45,486 nucleotides of DNA from Magnetospirillum molischianum DSM 120. GTDB taxonomy: Bacteria > Pseudomonadota > Alphaproteobacteria > Rhodospirillales > Magnetospirillaceae. Position numbers and translations under genes: made by a program. The stretch is from the NCBI RefSeq assembly GCF_000294655.1, contig NZ_CAHP01000010.1, positions 31 through 45,516 of the forward strand, read 5' to 3'. Below, piece by piece: positions 18,168 to 26,940 of the stretch. Position 1 is the stretch's first letter, and every line of letters starts with the position of its first letter. The notes below the pieces were generated by a model. The model had not been told where the DNA came from and made no database searches. It saw nothing but the letters and a program-made list of their open reading frames with translations.

Positions 18168-18607
18168 GCCCGGTTTCCCTTTCCGTTCGGATTTGCCTCG
18201 AGGGTATGGCCGAAGTCCGGGCAAGTCAACGCGCCTTGCTCGACCGCGCCACCCTCTATCCGGTGTGAGCAGGCATCACCGGCTAAACTGACGCCCATAT
18301 TCACTCAACAAAGCCGCGCCGAGAATAGTGCAGCAATCGGCGTCTCTACATTCACGCCGTCTGCAACAACCAAGCAGATCGTGCGCAAAACCAGCCATCT
18401 TGGAGATATCTCCCGTCGCGACCAGCCCACGTTCGACCTCCGACACGACTCGGAAAGAGCATGCCTCGCTTGTCAACACCATGATCGCAAACGCCAGACC
18501 AGCGCCCCACAGCATCCAGCTCCATTTCGGAACTTTTCTGAAAAGAAGGTAGAAATATATTGGGAGTTACTTCAACAAAATAAATAGGGCGAAATCAAAA
18601 AATCGTC
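18168..18607. other. Intergenic gap upstream of the zapA operon
   Basis: About 440 bp without a confident gene. It probably holds the promoter of the minus-strand zapA operon and the 3' end of the helicase gene. The part 18535-18605 is markedly AT-rich compared with the surroundings and includes TATATT on the minus strand, but no convincing -35/-10 pair. A small open frame (18276-18515) is listed separately with low confidence. No clear terminator for the helicase gene was found. Confidence 0.5.
18276..18515 (-). CDS. Possible small Cys-rich secreted or membrane protein
   Basis: 79 residues. The ATG at 18515 has GGAG 4 nt upstream, a little close. The N-terminus MLWGAGLAFAIMVLTSEAC is hydrophobic and could be a signal or anchor. 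The centre is Cys-rich (LLGCCRRRECRDADCCTIL). Third-position GC is visibly lower than in neighbouring genes, which argues either against coding or for a young gene. An AT-rich tract upstream could contain its promoter. I recognise no family. Confidence 0.25.
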   Translation of the reverse strand: MLWGAGLAFAIMVLTSEACSFRVVSEVERGLVATGDISKMAGFAHDLLGCCRRRECRDADCCTILGAALLSEYGRQFSR

Positions 18608-21409
18608 TCACCCCTGGCGAAAGAGGAAGGCGGCAGTACGTCTGACCGCCTCGGCCAGACCAACCCGCTCGGGAATAACGCCCTTGGGGAACGCACCGAA
18701 CAGTCGGGACGGCATCATCGGATCGAGCAGCACGAACACGCCGTGATCGTCGGCGCGACGAACCAAACGGCCAAACGCCTGCTTCAGCCGCAGACGGGTA
18801 ATGCGGTCGTCATAGAACCGCCCGCCGAAACAATCGCGCCGGGCACGGTGCAGGATATCGGGACGCGGCCAGGGCACCCGGTCGAACACGATCAGCCGCA
18901 GCGAACGGCCGGGCACGTCAACACCATCGCGCATCGCGTCGGTGCCCAACAGACAGGATTCCTGTTCGGCGCGGAAGATATCGACCAAGGTGGCGGTGTC
19001 CATCGCATCGACATGCTGGGCCAGCAGCGGCAGACCGGCATCTTCCAGCGGCCCACCGATGCGGCGATGCACCTCGCGCAGGCGCGAGATCGCGGTGAAT
19101 AGGCCGAGACCGCCACCGCCCGCGGCCAGAAACAATTCGCGATAGGCCGCCGCGACCTGATCCATGTCATCCTTGCGGACATCGGTGACAATCAGGACGC
19201 GGGTGCTGGCGGGGTAATCGAAGGGCGAAGTCACCGCCGCCCGCAGCGGCGCAGAAGACAGATGAGAACCGCCGATCCGCCGTTCGGCGGCACGCCAATC
19301 GGCCTCTGGCTCGCCCGAGCCGTCGCGCAGCGTCGCCGAGGTGATCACGACCCCATGTGCCGGAGCCATCACGGCACGGGCAAAGGGAAAAGACGGGTCA
19401 AGCCAGTGGCGATGAAGTCCGATATCGACCTCGCGCCCCTCGATCCGCTCGACCGCCAGCCAATCGACATAACGGTCGGGATAAACAACGGGGTCCGCCT
19501 CATTCTTCGCCGTGTCCTGACTCGCTTCGGCGGCCTCTGGCGCACCGGCAAGAGTCGCCAGCATGTTCTTCCAACCGCCAAGCGGCATCACGACCCGGCG
19601 TTGGATGCCTCGACAAATCCCTTCGATCCGCGAGCGGGTCGAACTGTCCAGTTCAGCCGCCTCGTCGTCCAGCAGCGCGGCCAGAGCCTTCGCCAGCACT
19701 TGCAACGGCTGCTCCAACCCGACCAGCGCCGCCGCCAGTTGCTGCGCCGCAACCGCCAGCCCCTCGACCGGCGGCTGCGTCGCTGTCTCCAGGCTATAAG
19801 CGGAATCGGGAGCTTCGGAACGGGCCATCACCTGACGACGGACCTGAGCCAGGAAAATCTCGGCCGGGCCTTGCGGCTCCTCGACCGACAACCGCTGTAC
19901 CCAGCCAGGGCCGGGCAGAAGACGAGCTGCGGCCAAAGCCTGATCCAGCGCCAAAGCCGCCTCTTCCGAACCACCGACCAGATCCTCGGCGCGGCGAGAT
20001 AGACCTCGTGCCCGCGACCGCCCACCGTCACCTTCCGGTCCCAGCAGCCAGCGGCGCATTTCGACACCCTCCAGCCCGGTCAGGTGCATCGAAAAAGCCG
20101 AATCGGCAACATCGAAGACATGATGGCCTTCGTCGAAGACCAACCGGGTTGGCACCGCTCCGTCGTCCAGCCCGCCCAGCGCCGCCTGAATCATCACCAA
20201 AGCGTGGTTCGCGACCACGATGTCGGCACGACGGGCACGGCGCACCGCCCGCTCGATAAAGCATTTGCGATAATGAAAGCAGGCCGAGAACACACACTCG
20301 CCCCGCCGGTCGGTCAGCCCCAGCGTCGAGCCACGCCCCAACAAATCGACCAGCCATCCGGGAAAATCGCCCCCCACCATGTCGCCATCGCGAGTCGACC
20401 CGATCCAACGCGCCACCAAACCGACGGCAACAGCGGCACGAACATTGTCGCGCAGTGCGAATTCCTCGTAATTCAGCAGGCAGACGTAATTTTCGCGGCC
20501 TTTGCGGATCACCACCTTCCGGGCTTTCTCCACCGGATCGGGATAAAGCCGATCCAACTCGACATCGAGCTGGCGTTGCAGATTGCGGGTATGGGTCGAG
20601 ATCCACACCGGCGCGCCGTTGCGCTCCGCCCACAGGCTGGCCGGAGCGATATAGCCCAGGGTCTTGCCGGTGCCGGTTCCCGCCTCGGCCAGAACCAGAT
20701 GCGGCTCTCCCGCATCGTCACGGGGCAGGAACGCCTGCGATACCGCCGAAGCGTAATCGGCCTGCCCCGAACGCTGCTCTGCCCCCTCGCCCAGCATCGC
20801 CGCCAGCCGCGCCCGCGCCTCTGCCGGAGCGACCGGCAGCGATCCGGCCGGAGGCTCGGGAGCGGACTCGTTCCATTCCGGCAGTCGCTCCCACACCCGG
20901 ATCGCGGCAATGCCGCGCCCGCCTTCCCCCTCAACCCCCAGAGCCGCCAGCACCGGCGCCCCCCAATTCCAACCGCCGCGCGCCATCATCCAGGCCAGAC
21001 CGCGCACCTCGGCCACCCGGCGCGCCGAAGCGACAGCCAGACCGGCGGACAAATCCTCCAGCAGGCGGCGACAGGCGACCCGAAGCGTCTCGGCCTCGTC
21101 CTCGGGAGCGAGCGGTGTCAGCAACCCCAACGCCTCGGCCACGCCACGCGGGGTCGGCAAACAGAACCGAGCCGGACGGACGAAGGCGAACAGTTCCAGA
21201 ATGTCATAGCGGTCGAAACGGTCGATCCGCAGCCGCGCCGCCACCGCCGGTCCATGACAAACCAACGGCATATCGCTCCGCGCCCGCTGTGCCGCCTGCG
21301 ACGGTGAAAGGCGGAGACATTCCCCGTCGGTTTCAAGCAAAACGGATCCGCGCAGCCCGGCGACCAGCACCGGAACCTGGGGCATGAGGATACGGGGAGA
21401 GGCTGTCAT
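18608..21409 (-). CDS. DinG/XPD-type ATP-dependent DNA helicase with Fe-S cluster motif
   Basis: 933 residues, superfamily 2. Walker A in EAGTGTGKTLGYI, motif II as DEGHHVFD (DEAH variant), motif III region VITSATLRDGSG, motif V/VI in GTDAMRDGVDVPG and QAFGRLVRRADD. Four cysteines between Walker A and motif II (YVC, GEC, SAC, RKC) fit the 4Fe-4S domain of XPD/DinG helicases. An N-terminal region of about 200 residues before the motor is common in the alphaproteobacterial version. It probably unwinds damaged or structured DNA with 5'-3' polarity. It is a single gene, divergent from the ABC transporter. Confidence 0.93.
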   Translation of the reverse strand: MTASPRILMPQVPVLVAGLRGSVLLETDGECLRLSPSQAAQRARSDMPLVCHGPAVAARLRIDRFDRYDILELFAFVRPARFCLPTPRGVAEALGLLTPLAPEDEAETLRVACRRLLEDLSAGLAVASARRVAEVRGLAWMMARGGWNWGAPVLAALGVEGEGGRGIAAIRVWERLPEWNESAPEPPAGSLPVAPAEARARLAAMLGEGAEQRSGQADYASAVSQAFLPRDDAGEPHLVLAEAGTGTGKTLGYIAPASLWAERNGAPVWISTHTRNLQRQLDVELDRLYPDPVEKARKVVIRKGRENYVCLLNYEEFALRDNVRAAVAVGLVARWIGSTRDGDMVGGDFPGWLVDLLGRGSTLGLTDRRGECVFSACFHYRKCFIERAVRRARRADIVVANHALVMIQAALGGLDDGAVPTRLVFDEGHHVFDVADSAFSMHLTGLEGVEMRRWLLGPEGDGGRSRARGLSRRAEDLVGGSEEAALALDQALAAARLLPGPGWVQRLSVEEPQGPAEIFLAQVRRQVMARSEAPDSAYSLETATQPPVEGLAVAAQQLAAALVGLEQPLQVLAKALAALLDDEAAELDSSTRSRIEGICRGIQRRVVMPLGGWKNMLATLAGAPEAAEASQDTAKNEADPVVYPDRYVDWLAVERIEGREVDIGLHRHWLDPSFPFARAVMAPAHGVVITSATLRDGSGEPEADWRAAERRIGGSHLSSAPLRAAVTSPFDYPASTRVLIVTDVRKDDMDQVAAAYRELFLAAGGGGLGLFTAISRLREVHRRIGGPLEDAGLPLLAQHVDAMDTATLVDIFRAEQESCLLGTDAMRDGVDVPGRSLRLIVFDRVPWPRPDILHRARRDCFGGRFYDDRITRLRLKQAFGRLVRRADDHGVFVLLDPMMPSRLFGAFPKGVIPERVGLAEAVRRTAAFLFRQG

Positions 21410-21601
21410 CCCCCGAGATTACCCGGATGTTCCTGGTTTGTCACCTGAACCTCGGTCGCTCCGCTTCGGTTCATAGCCTCAATCGCCGGCGCTCACTCCG
21501 TTCGCTTGGCTTTCGCGCGGATGGCCGCGTTGATTGACTCCCGACAAGCATTCCCCATATCGCAATCTCCATCTTCCCGTTCAGAAAGTCCCCTCCCCGC
21601 C

Positions 21602-22291
21602 ATGACCGACGCCGCCACTCCCGACCAACCGCTTGTCGTTCTGGACTCGGTCACCCTCAGCCTGAACGGGGCTGCTGGAAGGGTCGATATTCTGCGCGGG
21701 ATCGATTTATCGGTCGCCGCGGGGGAAACCCTTGGCATTGTCGGCCCGTCCGGCTCGGGCAAATCGACCCTGCTGATGATCCTGGCCGGGCTGGAACGCC
21801 CAACCTCTGGACGTATCGCCGTCGCCGGGCAGGATTTCGCCGAACTGGACGAAGACGGACTGGCCCGGCTTCGTCGCGACCACATCGGCATCGTTTTCCA
21901 GGCGTTTCACCTGATCCCAACAATGACCGCGCTGGAAAACGTCGCGGTTCCCCTTGAACTGGCCGGACGCGCAGATGCCTTCGAAGTCGCCGCCGAGGCA
22001 CTGGGGACGGTTGGGCTGGCGGCCAGACAGGGCCATTATCCTGGCCAGATGTCAGGCGGCGAGCAGCAGCGGGTTGCACTGGCCCGCGCCATCGTCGCCC
22101 GGCCCCGCCTCCTGCTGGCCGACGAACCGACCGGCAATCTTGACGGCGCGACTGGACGCGGCATCGTCGAACTAATGTTCGATCTGAACACCCGCCTCGG
22201 CACCACTCTCATTCTGGTCACCCACGATGACGGACTGGCGGCACGTTGCCATCGCACGGTTCGGGTCGAAGACGGTCGGATCGGCTCATGA
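21602..22291 (+). CDS. ABC transporter ATP-binding protein, LolD/YbbA type
   Basis: 229 residues from the ATG at 21602; upstream in-frame ATGs give a low-complexity leader absent from the family. Walker A GPSGSGKST, Q-loop VFQAFHLIPTMTALENV, signature MSGGEQQRVALARA, Walker B LLLADEPTGNLD, H-loop LVTHD. It overlaps the permease gene by ATGA and is most like the YbbA partner of YbbP permeases. The nearest known relatives extract or remodel envelope molecules rather than import solutes; the substrate is unknown. Confidence 0.93.
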   Translation: MTDAATPDQPLVVLDSVTLSLNGAAGRVDILRGIDLSVAAGETLGIVGPSGSGKSTLLMILAGLERPTSGRIAVAGQDFAELDEDGLARLRRDHIGIVFQAFHLIPTMTALENVAVPLELAGRADAFEVAAEALGTVGLAARQGHYPGQMSGGEQQRVALARAIVARPRLLLADEPTGNLDGATGRGIVELMFDLNTRLGTTLILVTHDDGLAARCHRTVRVEDGRIGS

Positions 22292-24834
22292 GTACCCTCC
22301 GCCTCGCCATCCGGTTCGCGCTGCGTGAAATACGAGGCGGCCTGAAGGGTTTCCGCCTTCTAGTTGCCTGTCTGGCCCTCGGGGTAGCGGCGATCGCCGC
22401 CGCAGGCAGCCTGCGCGCCGCATTCGAAACCGCCCTTTCCGAGCAATCCCGCACCCTGATCGGTGGCGACCTTGCCTTTGCCCAACCAGCCCAGCCGCCT
22501 GGACCGGAACAGATGGCAATGCTGTCCTCGATGGGGGCGGTCACCAGTGGAATCGAGATGCGAGGAATGGCCTCGCTCGATGGCAACCGCGACCGCACCC
22601 TGGTCGAAGTCAAGGGCGTCGATTCCGCCTATCCCCTGATCGGACAGGTCGAACTGTCGCCCGCGCTGCCGCTGGCCGAAGCCCTGGCCCTCCGCAATGG
22701 CCGGTGGGGTGCCGTTGCCGATCCCAACCTTCTCAGCCGGTTGGGACTATCGCCCGGAGACCGGCTTCACCTGGGCGATGCCGAACTTGAAGTCCGCGCC
22801 ATTCTGGTGCGCGAACCCGACCGTATCGCCAACGCGATGGGCTTTGGTCCACGCCTGATGGTCGCCGACGATGCCTTGACCGAAACCGGACTTGTCCGCC
22901 CCGGCAGTCTGATCCGCCACACCGTGCGGGTAGCGCTATTCCCAGGAAACGATGCCGCCGACGTGCGCCATTTGTTGGCAGAGCGCTTTCCCGACGCACC
23001 CTGGCAGATCCGCGACACGGCGGAACCGGCACCGGGTCTCGGCCGCTTTCTCGACACCGTGGCGGCATTCATGACTCTGGTTGGGCTGACCGCATTGCTG
23101 GTCGGAGGCATCGGCGTCGCCAATGCCGTTCGCGCTTATCTCGACAGCCGCACCGACACCATCGCCACCCTGAAATGCCTGGGCGCTCCCGCACGGCTGA
23201 TCCTTGCCACCTATCTTCTGCTGGTCGGCCTGATGGCGGGACTCGGCATCCTGATCGGACTGACCCTGGGCGCGGCTCTGGTGCCGCTGGCGATCGCCTT
23301 CGCCGGAGACGCCCTCCCCCTTCCCGCCAAAGCCGGACTGTTCCCCGCCCCTCTGGCCGTCGCCGCTGGATTCGGTGTGCTGTCGGCGCTGGTGTTCACC
23401 CTGGCTCCATTGGGCCGTGCCCGTCGTGTCCCCGCCGCGATGCTGTTTCGCCAGCGGATCGCGCCGAACGGCTCTGTCGCCGGATTATGGTCCGACCGCC
23501 CCACATTGCTGGCGCTGGGGCTGGCCTCGGCAGGGCTGGCTGCGTTGACAGTGCTGTCCTCGGGCAGCAAGCCGCTGGCCGCCGGGTTCGTCGTCGTCGC
23601 CATCGCCGTCCTCGCGCTGTTCCGCGCTCTGGCCTGGGCATTATCGTATGTCGCCGCGCTGGCGACCACCCGCCACGGCAGACTGATCGGGCCGGAATGG
23701 CGAATGGCGTTAGCCAACCTCCACCGCCCAGGCTCGGCAGTGGTGGGAATGGTGCTGTCGCTGGGATTGGGATTGTCGGTGCTGGTGACAATCGCGCTGG
23801 TCGAAGGCAATCTGGCCGACCAGTTTGGCCGCCGCCTGCCCCACGTCGCCCCCAGTTATTTCTTCATCGACGTTCAGCCCGATCAGGTCGAACCTTTACG
23901 GCAGACCGTCGCCGCTACCGATCCCTCCGCGATATTAGAGACCGCGCCGATGGTGCGGGGCCGGATCAGCGCAATCAAGGGCGTCCCGATCGAGGCCGCT
24001 CATGTTGCTCCCGATGTCGCCTGGGCAGCACGGGGCGATCGCGGCCTGTCCACCGCGATCGTGCCGCCGCCGGGCACCCGGCTGGCCAAGGGAACGTGGT
24101 GGCCTGCCGATTATAACGGCCCACCGCTGGTTTCGGTTGATCGCACCGTGGCAAAAGGATTTGGCATCTCGGTCGGCGACCGCGTTGGGCTGAACGTATT
24201 GGGGCGAGAGATCGAGGCCGAAGTCGCCTCATTGCGAGACATCGATTGGAGCAGCCTGTCGATGAATTTCGCGTTCCTGATCTCGCCGGGGGCGCTGGAC
24301 GGCGCTCCCTATACCGTGATCGCCACCTTGCGCGGCGGCAGTGGCAACGATCTTGCCATTGAAAAGGCGGTCACCGACCGCCTGCCTAACATCTCGGCGA
24401 TCCGGGTCAAGGAAGCGCTGGAGACGGCGCGGAACGTCATCAATCAGGCCGATCTGGCGGTACGAGCCGCAGCAGCGGTTACCCTGGCCGCCGGAGCGAT
24501 GGTTCTGGCCGGAGCGGTGATGGCCGGTCACCGCCGCCGGGTCTGGGAATCTGTGGTGTTGAAAGTACTGGGAGCCTCCCGTGCCCAAATCCGCCGCGCC
24601 TATCTGATCGAATTCGGCCTGATCGGTTTAGGAACCGGGCTGGCGGCGGCGGCGGTCGCTCAGGGCGCATCTTGGGCGTTGCTGTCGCTGGTGATGAAGA
24701 TGAACTGGGTCTTCCTGCCCGGCCTGACGATCTCCACCCTGGCCGGATGCATGGTCGCCGCCTTGATCGCAGGCTATGCTGGAACTTGGCAGGCATTGCG
24801 GGTCAAGGCCGCGCCGCTCCTGCGAGAGGAATAG
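22288..24834 (+). CDS. FtsX-like ABC permease, YbbP type
   Basis: 848 residues from the ATG that overlaps the ATPase stop. Layout: TM1 near residues 20-40 (FRLLVACLALGVAAIAAAG), a large periplasmic domain to about 250, an FtsX domain with three helices (VGLTALLVGGIGVANAVRAY, a segment from LILATYLLLVGLMAG onward, VAAGFGVLSALVFTLAPLG), two more central helices (around 405-460), a second periplasmic domain and a second FtsX domain near the C-terminus (AAAVTLAAGAMVLAGAVMA...LAGCMVAALIAGYAGTW). This ten-helix, two-FtsX layout is typical of YbbP. It acts with the preceding ATPase in the inner membrane. Confidence 0.93.
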   Translation: MSTLRLAIRFALREIRGGLKGFRLLVACLALGVAAIAAAGSLRAAFETALSEQSRTLIGGDLAFAQPAQPPGPEQMAMLSSMGAVTSGIEMRGMASLDGNRDRTLVEVKGVDSAYPLIGQVELSPALPLAEALALRNGRWGAVADPNLLSRLGLSPGDRLHLGDAELEVRAILVREPDRIANAMGFGPRLMVADDALTETGLVRPGSLIRHTVRVALFPGNDAADVRHLLAERFPDAPWQIRDTAEPAPGLGRFLDTVAAFMTLVGLTALLVGGIGVANAVRAYLDSRTDTIATLKCLGAPARLILATYLLLVGLMAGLGILIGLTLGAALVPLAIAFAGDALPLPAKAGLFPAPLAVAAGFGVLSALVFTLAPLGRARRVPAAMLFRQRIAPNGSVAGLWSDRPTLLALGLASAGLAALTVLSSGSKPLAAGFVVVAIAVLALFRALAWALSYVAALATTRHGRLIGPEWRMALANLHRPGSAVVGMVLSLGLGLSVLVTIALVEGNLADQFGRRLPHVAPSYFFIDVQPDQVEPLRQTVAATDPSAILETAPMVRGRISAIKGVPIEAAHVAPDVAWAARGDRGLSTAIVPPPGTRLAKGTWWPADYNGPPLVSVDRTVAKGFGISVGDRVGLNVLGREIEAEVASLRDIDWSSLSMNFAFLISPGALDGAPYTVIATLRGGSGNDLAIEKAVTDRLPNISAIRVKEALETARNVINQADLAVRAAAAVTLAAGAMVLAGAVMAGHRRRVWESVVLKVLGASRAQIRRAYLIEFGLIGLGTGLAAAAVAQGASWALLSLVMKMNWVFLPGLTISTLAGCMVAALIAGYAGTWQALRVKAAPLLREE

Positions 24835-24871
24835 TGCCGACGATGTAAACGGTGTATGCAATTACCGTAAC

Positions 24872-24901
24872 TTGATTCGTTTTGAGACTCGCCCATATTT
24901 A
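24872..24901 (+). promoter_or_regulatory. Candidate promoter for the Bax-inhibitor-1 gene
   Basis: TTGATT (24872-24877), 18-bp spacer, TATTTA (24896-24901), in a locally AT-rich stretch about 35 bp upstream of the start codon. The match is moderate. Confidence 0.4.
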
Positions 24902-24936
24902 GGCCAGGATCAACCTCACCCGTCAAAGGAACGACA

Positions 24937-25659
24937 ATGTCCTTCGGAACAGACCGCAGATATATGACCCCCGCCCAGGCCCAGGCGGCCCAGATCGATG
25001 TGGGCCTGCGGCAGTACATGCTCCGGGTCTACAATTACATGGCCTCGGGGCTGGCCTTGACCGGTATCGTCGCCTTGTTGGTGGCCTCGACCCCCGTGTT
25101 GACCCAGGCCATCTTCGGCACCCCGCTGAAGTGGGTGGTGATGCTGGCCCCGATCGGCTTCGTGTTCTTCCTCAGCGCCCGAATCGAACACATTCGGGGG
25201 ACGACCGCCTCGGCCCTGTTCTGGGTCTTCGCGGCGCTGATGGGTGCCTCGCTGTCGTCGGTGTTCCTGATCTACACCGGCGCCTCGGTGGCGCGGACCT
25301 TCTTCATCACCGCTGCCGCTTTCGCCGCCCTTAGCCTGTACGGCTACACGACCAAGAAGGATCTGTCGGGCCTCGGCAGCTTCCTGTTCATGGGTGTGAT
25401 CGGCCTGCTGATCGCTGGCATCGTCAACATCTTCCTGCAAAGCACGATGATGCAGTTCGTCATCTCGGCCGCAGGCGTGCTGATCTTCGCCGGTCTGACG
25501 GCCTTCGACACCCAGCGCATCAAGGAAATGTATTGGGAAGGCGCTAATTACGGCGACGCTGGCACCAAGACGGCGGTGATGGGTGCTCTGTCCCTGTACA
25601 TGGACTTCATCAACATGTTCACCTTCCTGCTCCAGCTGTTCGGCGAACGTCGCGAGTAG
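24937..25659 (+). CDS. Bax inhibitor-1/YccA (TMBIM) family membrane protein
   Basis: 240 residues; ATG preceded by AAAGGA. Seven hydrophobic segments can be traced from YNYMASGLALTGIVALLVAS to FINMFTFLLQLFG. Family signatures are GASLSSVFLIYTGASVARTF, LYGYTTKKDLSGLGSFLFMG and LTAFDTQRIKEMY, the last with the conserved Asp pair region of the pH-sensitive channel fold. Bacterial members are inner-membrane proteins with calcium-leak or protease-modulating roles. It stands alone between its own promoter candidate and a strong terminator. Confidence 0.93.
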   Translation: MSFGTDRRYMTPAQAQAAQIDVGLRQYMLRVYNYMASGLALTGIVALLVASTPVLTQAIFGTPLKWVVMLAPIGFVFFLSARIEHIRGTTASALFWVFAALMGASLSSVFLIYTGASVARTFFITAAAFAALSLYGYTTKKDLSGLGSFLFMGVIGLLIAGIVNIFLQSTMMQFVISAAGVLIFAGLTAFDTQRIKEMYWEGANYGDAGTKTAVMGALSLYMDFINMFTFLLQLFGERRE

Positions 25660-25686
25660 CCGGAGACCGGGCAACCGGACATAACG

Positions 25687-25718
25687 AAGGCCCCTCCCGC
25701 ACGGGAGGGGCCTTTTTT
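25687..25718 (+). terminator. Intrinsic terminator
   Basis: A perfect stem AAGGCCCCTCCCG / GGGAGGGGCCTT (3-4-nt loop) is followed directly by a T-run (25713-25718), 28 bp past the Bax-inhibitor-1 stop. The converging rluC-type gene ends 31 bp further on, and the hairpin could serve it too. Confidence 0.9.
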
Positions 25719-25748
25719 ATTTGGTCGCACCCAGGATAGAAGCGTGGA

Positions 25749-26744
25749 TCAGTCTACTTCAAACGCATCGAAAGGAGCGCCGGCGCTGACCTCGGTAAAA
25801 CCGAACAGGTCGAACCCGGTCTTGAAATGAGCTGGCAATGGCGCGACCACCTCCAGCCGTTTGCCGGTGCGGGGATGGGGCAGCCGCAACGCTCTTGCGT
25901 GCAGATGCAGCTTGCGCGACAGGCCGAAGCCCTCGATCATCGCGTCCTTGCCGCCATATTTGCCGTCGCCCAGAATAGGGGTGCCAAGCAGCAGGCAATG
26001 CGCCCGCAGTTGGTGGGTCCGGCCGGTACGGGGTTCCATCTCCAGCCACGCGGCACGCTTCAGCGCAGAATCGACGATTCGGTAATACGTGACGGCGTGA
26101 CGACCATCTTCCTCGTCCACCCCCATCTTCTCGACGCCTTTTCCGCCCAGCTTGCCCAGCGGCGCGTCGATACGACCCTGGCGCAACTTGGGCACGCCCG
26201 CGACCAATGCCCAATAGCATTTCTGGGCCGAACGGCTTTTGAACAGGGCTGCCAGCTTGGCGGTGGCTCCGACCGAGCGGCCAAGCAGCAATACGCCCGA
26301 AGTGTCCTTGTCGAGGCGATGGACCAGACGCGGCCGGTCGGGCGCGTCGAAGCGCAACACATCCAACATCGCGTCGAGATGGTTGTCGGCCATGCCGGTG
26401 CCGCCCTGAACAGCCAGACCCGGCGGCTTATTGAGAACGATAACGTCGTCATCGATATACAGAACGGCGTCGCGCAGCGCACGGGCGGTGCGCTCATCGA
26501 CCGTCGGACGCGGAGCCTGAACCACCGGCGCCGGTCCAACCGGCAGCGGCGGCACGCGCACCTTCTGTCCGGTGCTCAGGCGCTGGCTGGCCTTAACCCG
26601 GCCCCCATCGACCCGCACCTGCCCGGTGCGCAGCCACTTTTCCAGCAGCCCATGGCTGACGGTGGGGAAATGGCGTTTAAACCAGCGATCGACGCGGATA
26701 TCCGCGTCGTCGGGTGATACGGTGAGGATGCTAACTTCGGTCAT
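25749..26744 (-). CDS. rluC: RluC/RluD-type 23S rRNA pseudouridine synthase
   Basis: 331 residues. An N-terminal S4 RNA-binding domain (DIRVDRWFKRHFPTVSHGLLEKWLRTGQ) precedes the catalytic domain with the signature VHRLDKDTSGVLLLGR holding the catalytic Asp, plus MEPRTGRTHQLRAHC and PILGDGKYGG. It isomerises specific uridines in large-subunit rRNA. Similarity is closest to RluC by motif, but RluD cannot be excluded. It starts 196 bp from the divergent chemoreceptor gene. Confidence 0.92.
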   Translation of the reverse strand: MTEVSILTVSPDDADIRVDRWFKRHFPTVSHGLLEKWLRTGQVRVDGGRVKASQRLSTGQKVRVPPLPVGPAPVVQAPRPTVDERTARALRDAVLYIDDDVIVLNKPPGLAVQGGTGMADNHLDAMLDVLRFDAPDRPRLVHRLDKDTSGVLLLGRSVGATAKLAALFKSRSAQKCYWALVAGVPKLRQGRIDAPLGKLGGKGVEKMGVDEEDGRHAVTYYRIVDSALKRAAWLEMEPRTGRTHQLRAHCLLLGTPILGDGKYGGKDAMIEGFGLSRKLHLHARALRLPHPRTGKRLEVVAPLPAHFKTGFDLFGFTEVSAGAPFDAFEVD

Positions 26745-26940
26745 GGCTGCGAGCTATATCAGGCGGCGGCCGCGCCGCCAAGGCAGTCACAATGTTGACC
26801 GCTGATTTCGAGAATGGCATTGATTTTCATACTAACCAAGGTCATATGCAAGGTGCTTATGCAGAGGGTCTCCCGTATGCCCTTGCCGGGAACCTCATTG
26901 AAACGTCCCCCTCTAATGACACGACGGAAGGTTCTTTCCG

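Noticed and set aside
20084-21307. 407-codon plus-strand frame
   Set aside because: It is antisense to the helicase gene, has no ribosome site or family motif, and is rich in Arg/His/Gln as antisense frames are here.
21410-21601. Possible promoter TTGACT with ATATCG 17 bp downstream before the ABC transporter
   Set aside because: The -10 match is poor, and no better pair was found in the divergent gap.
24916-25674. 252-codon minus-strand frame
   Set aside because: It is antisense to the Bax-inhibitor-1 gene, which has family motifs, a ribosome site and a terminator.
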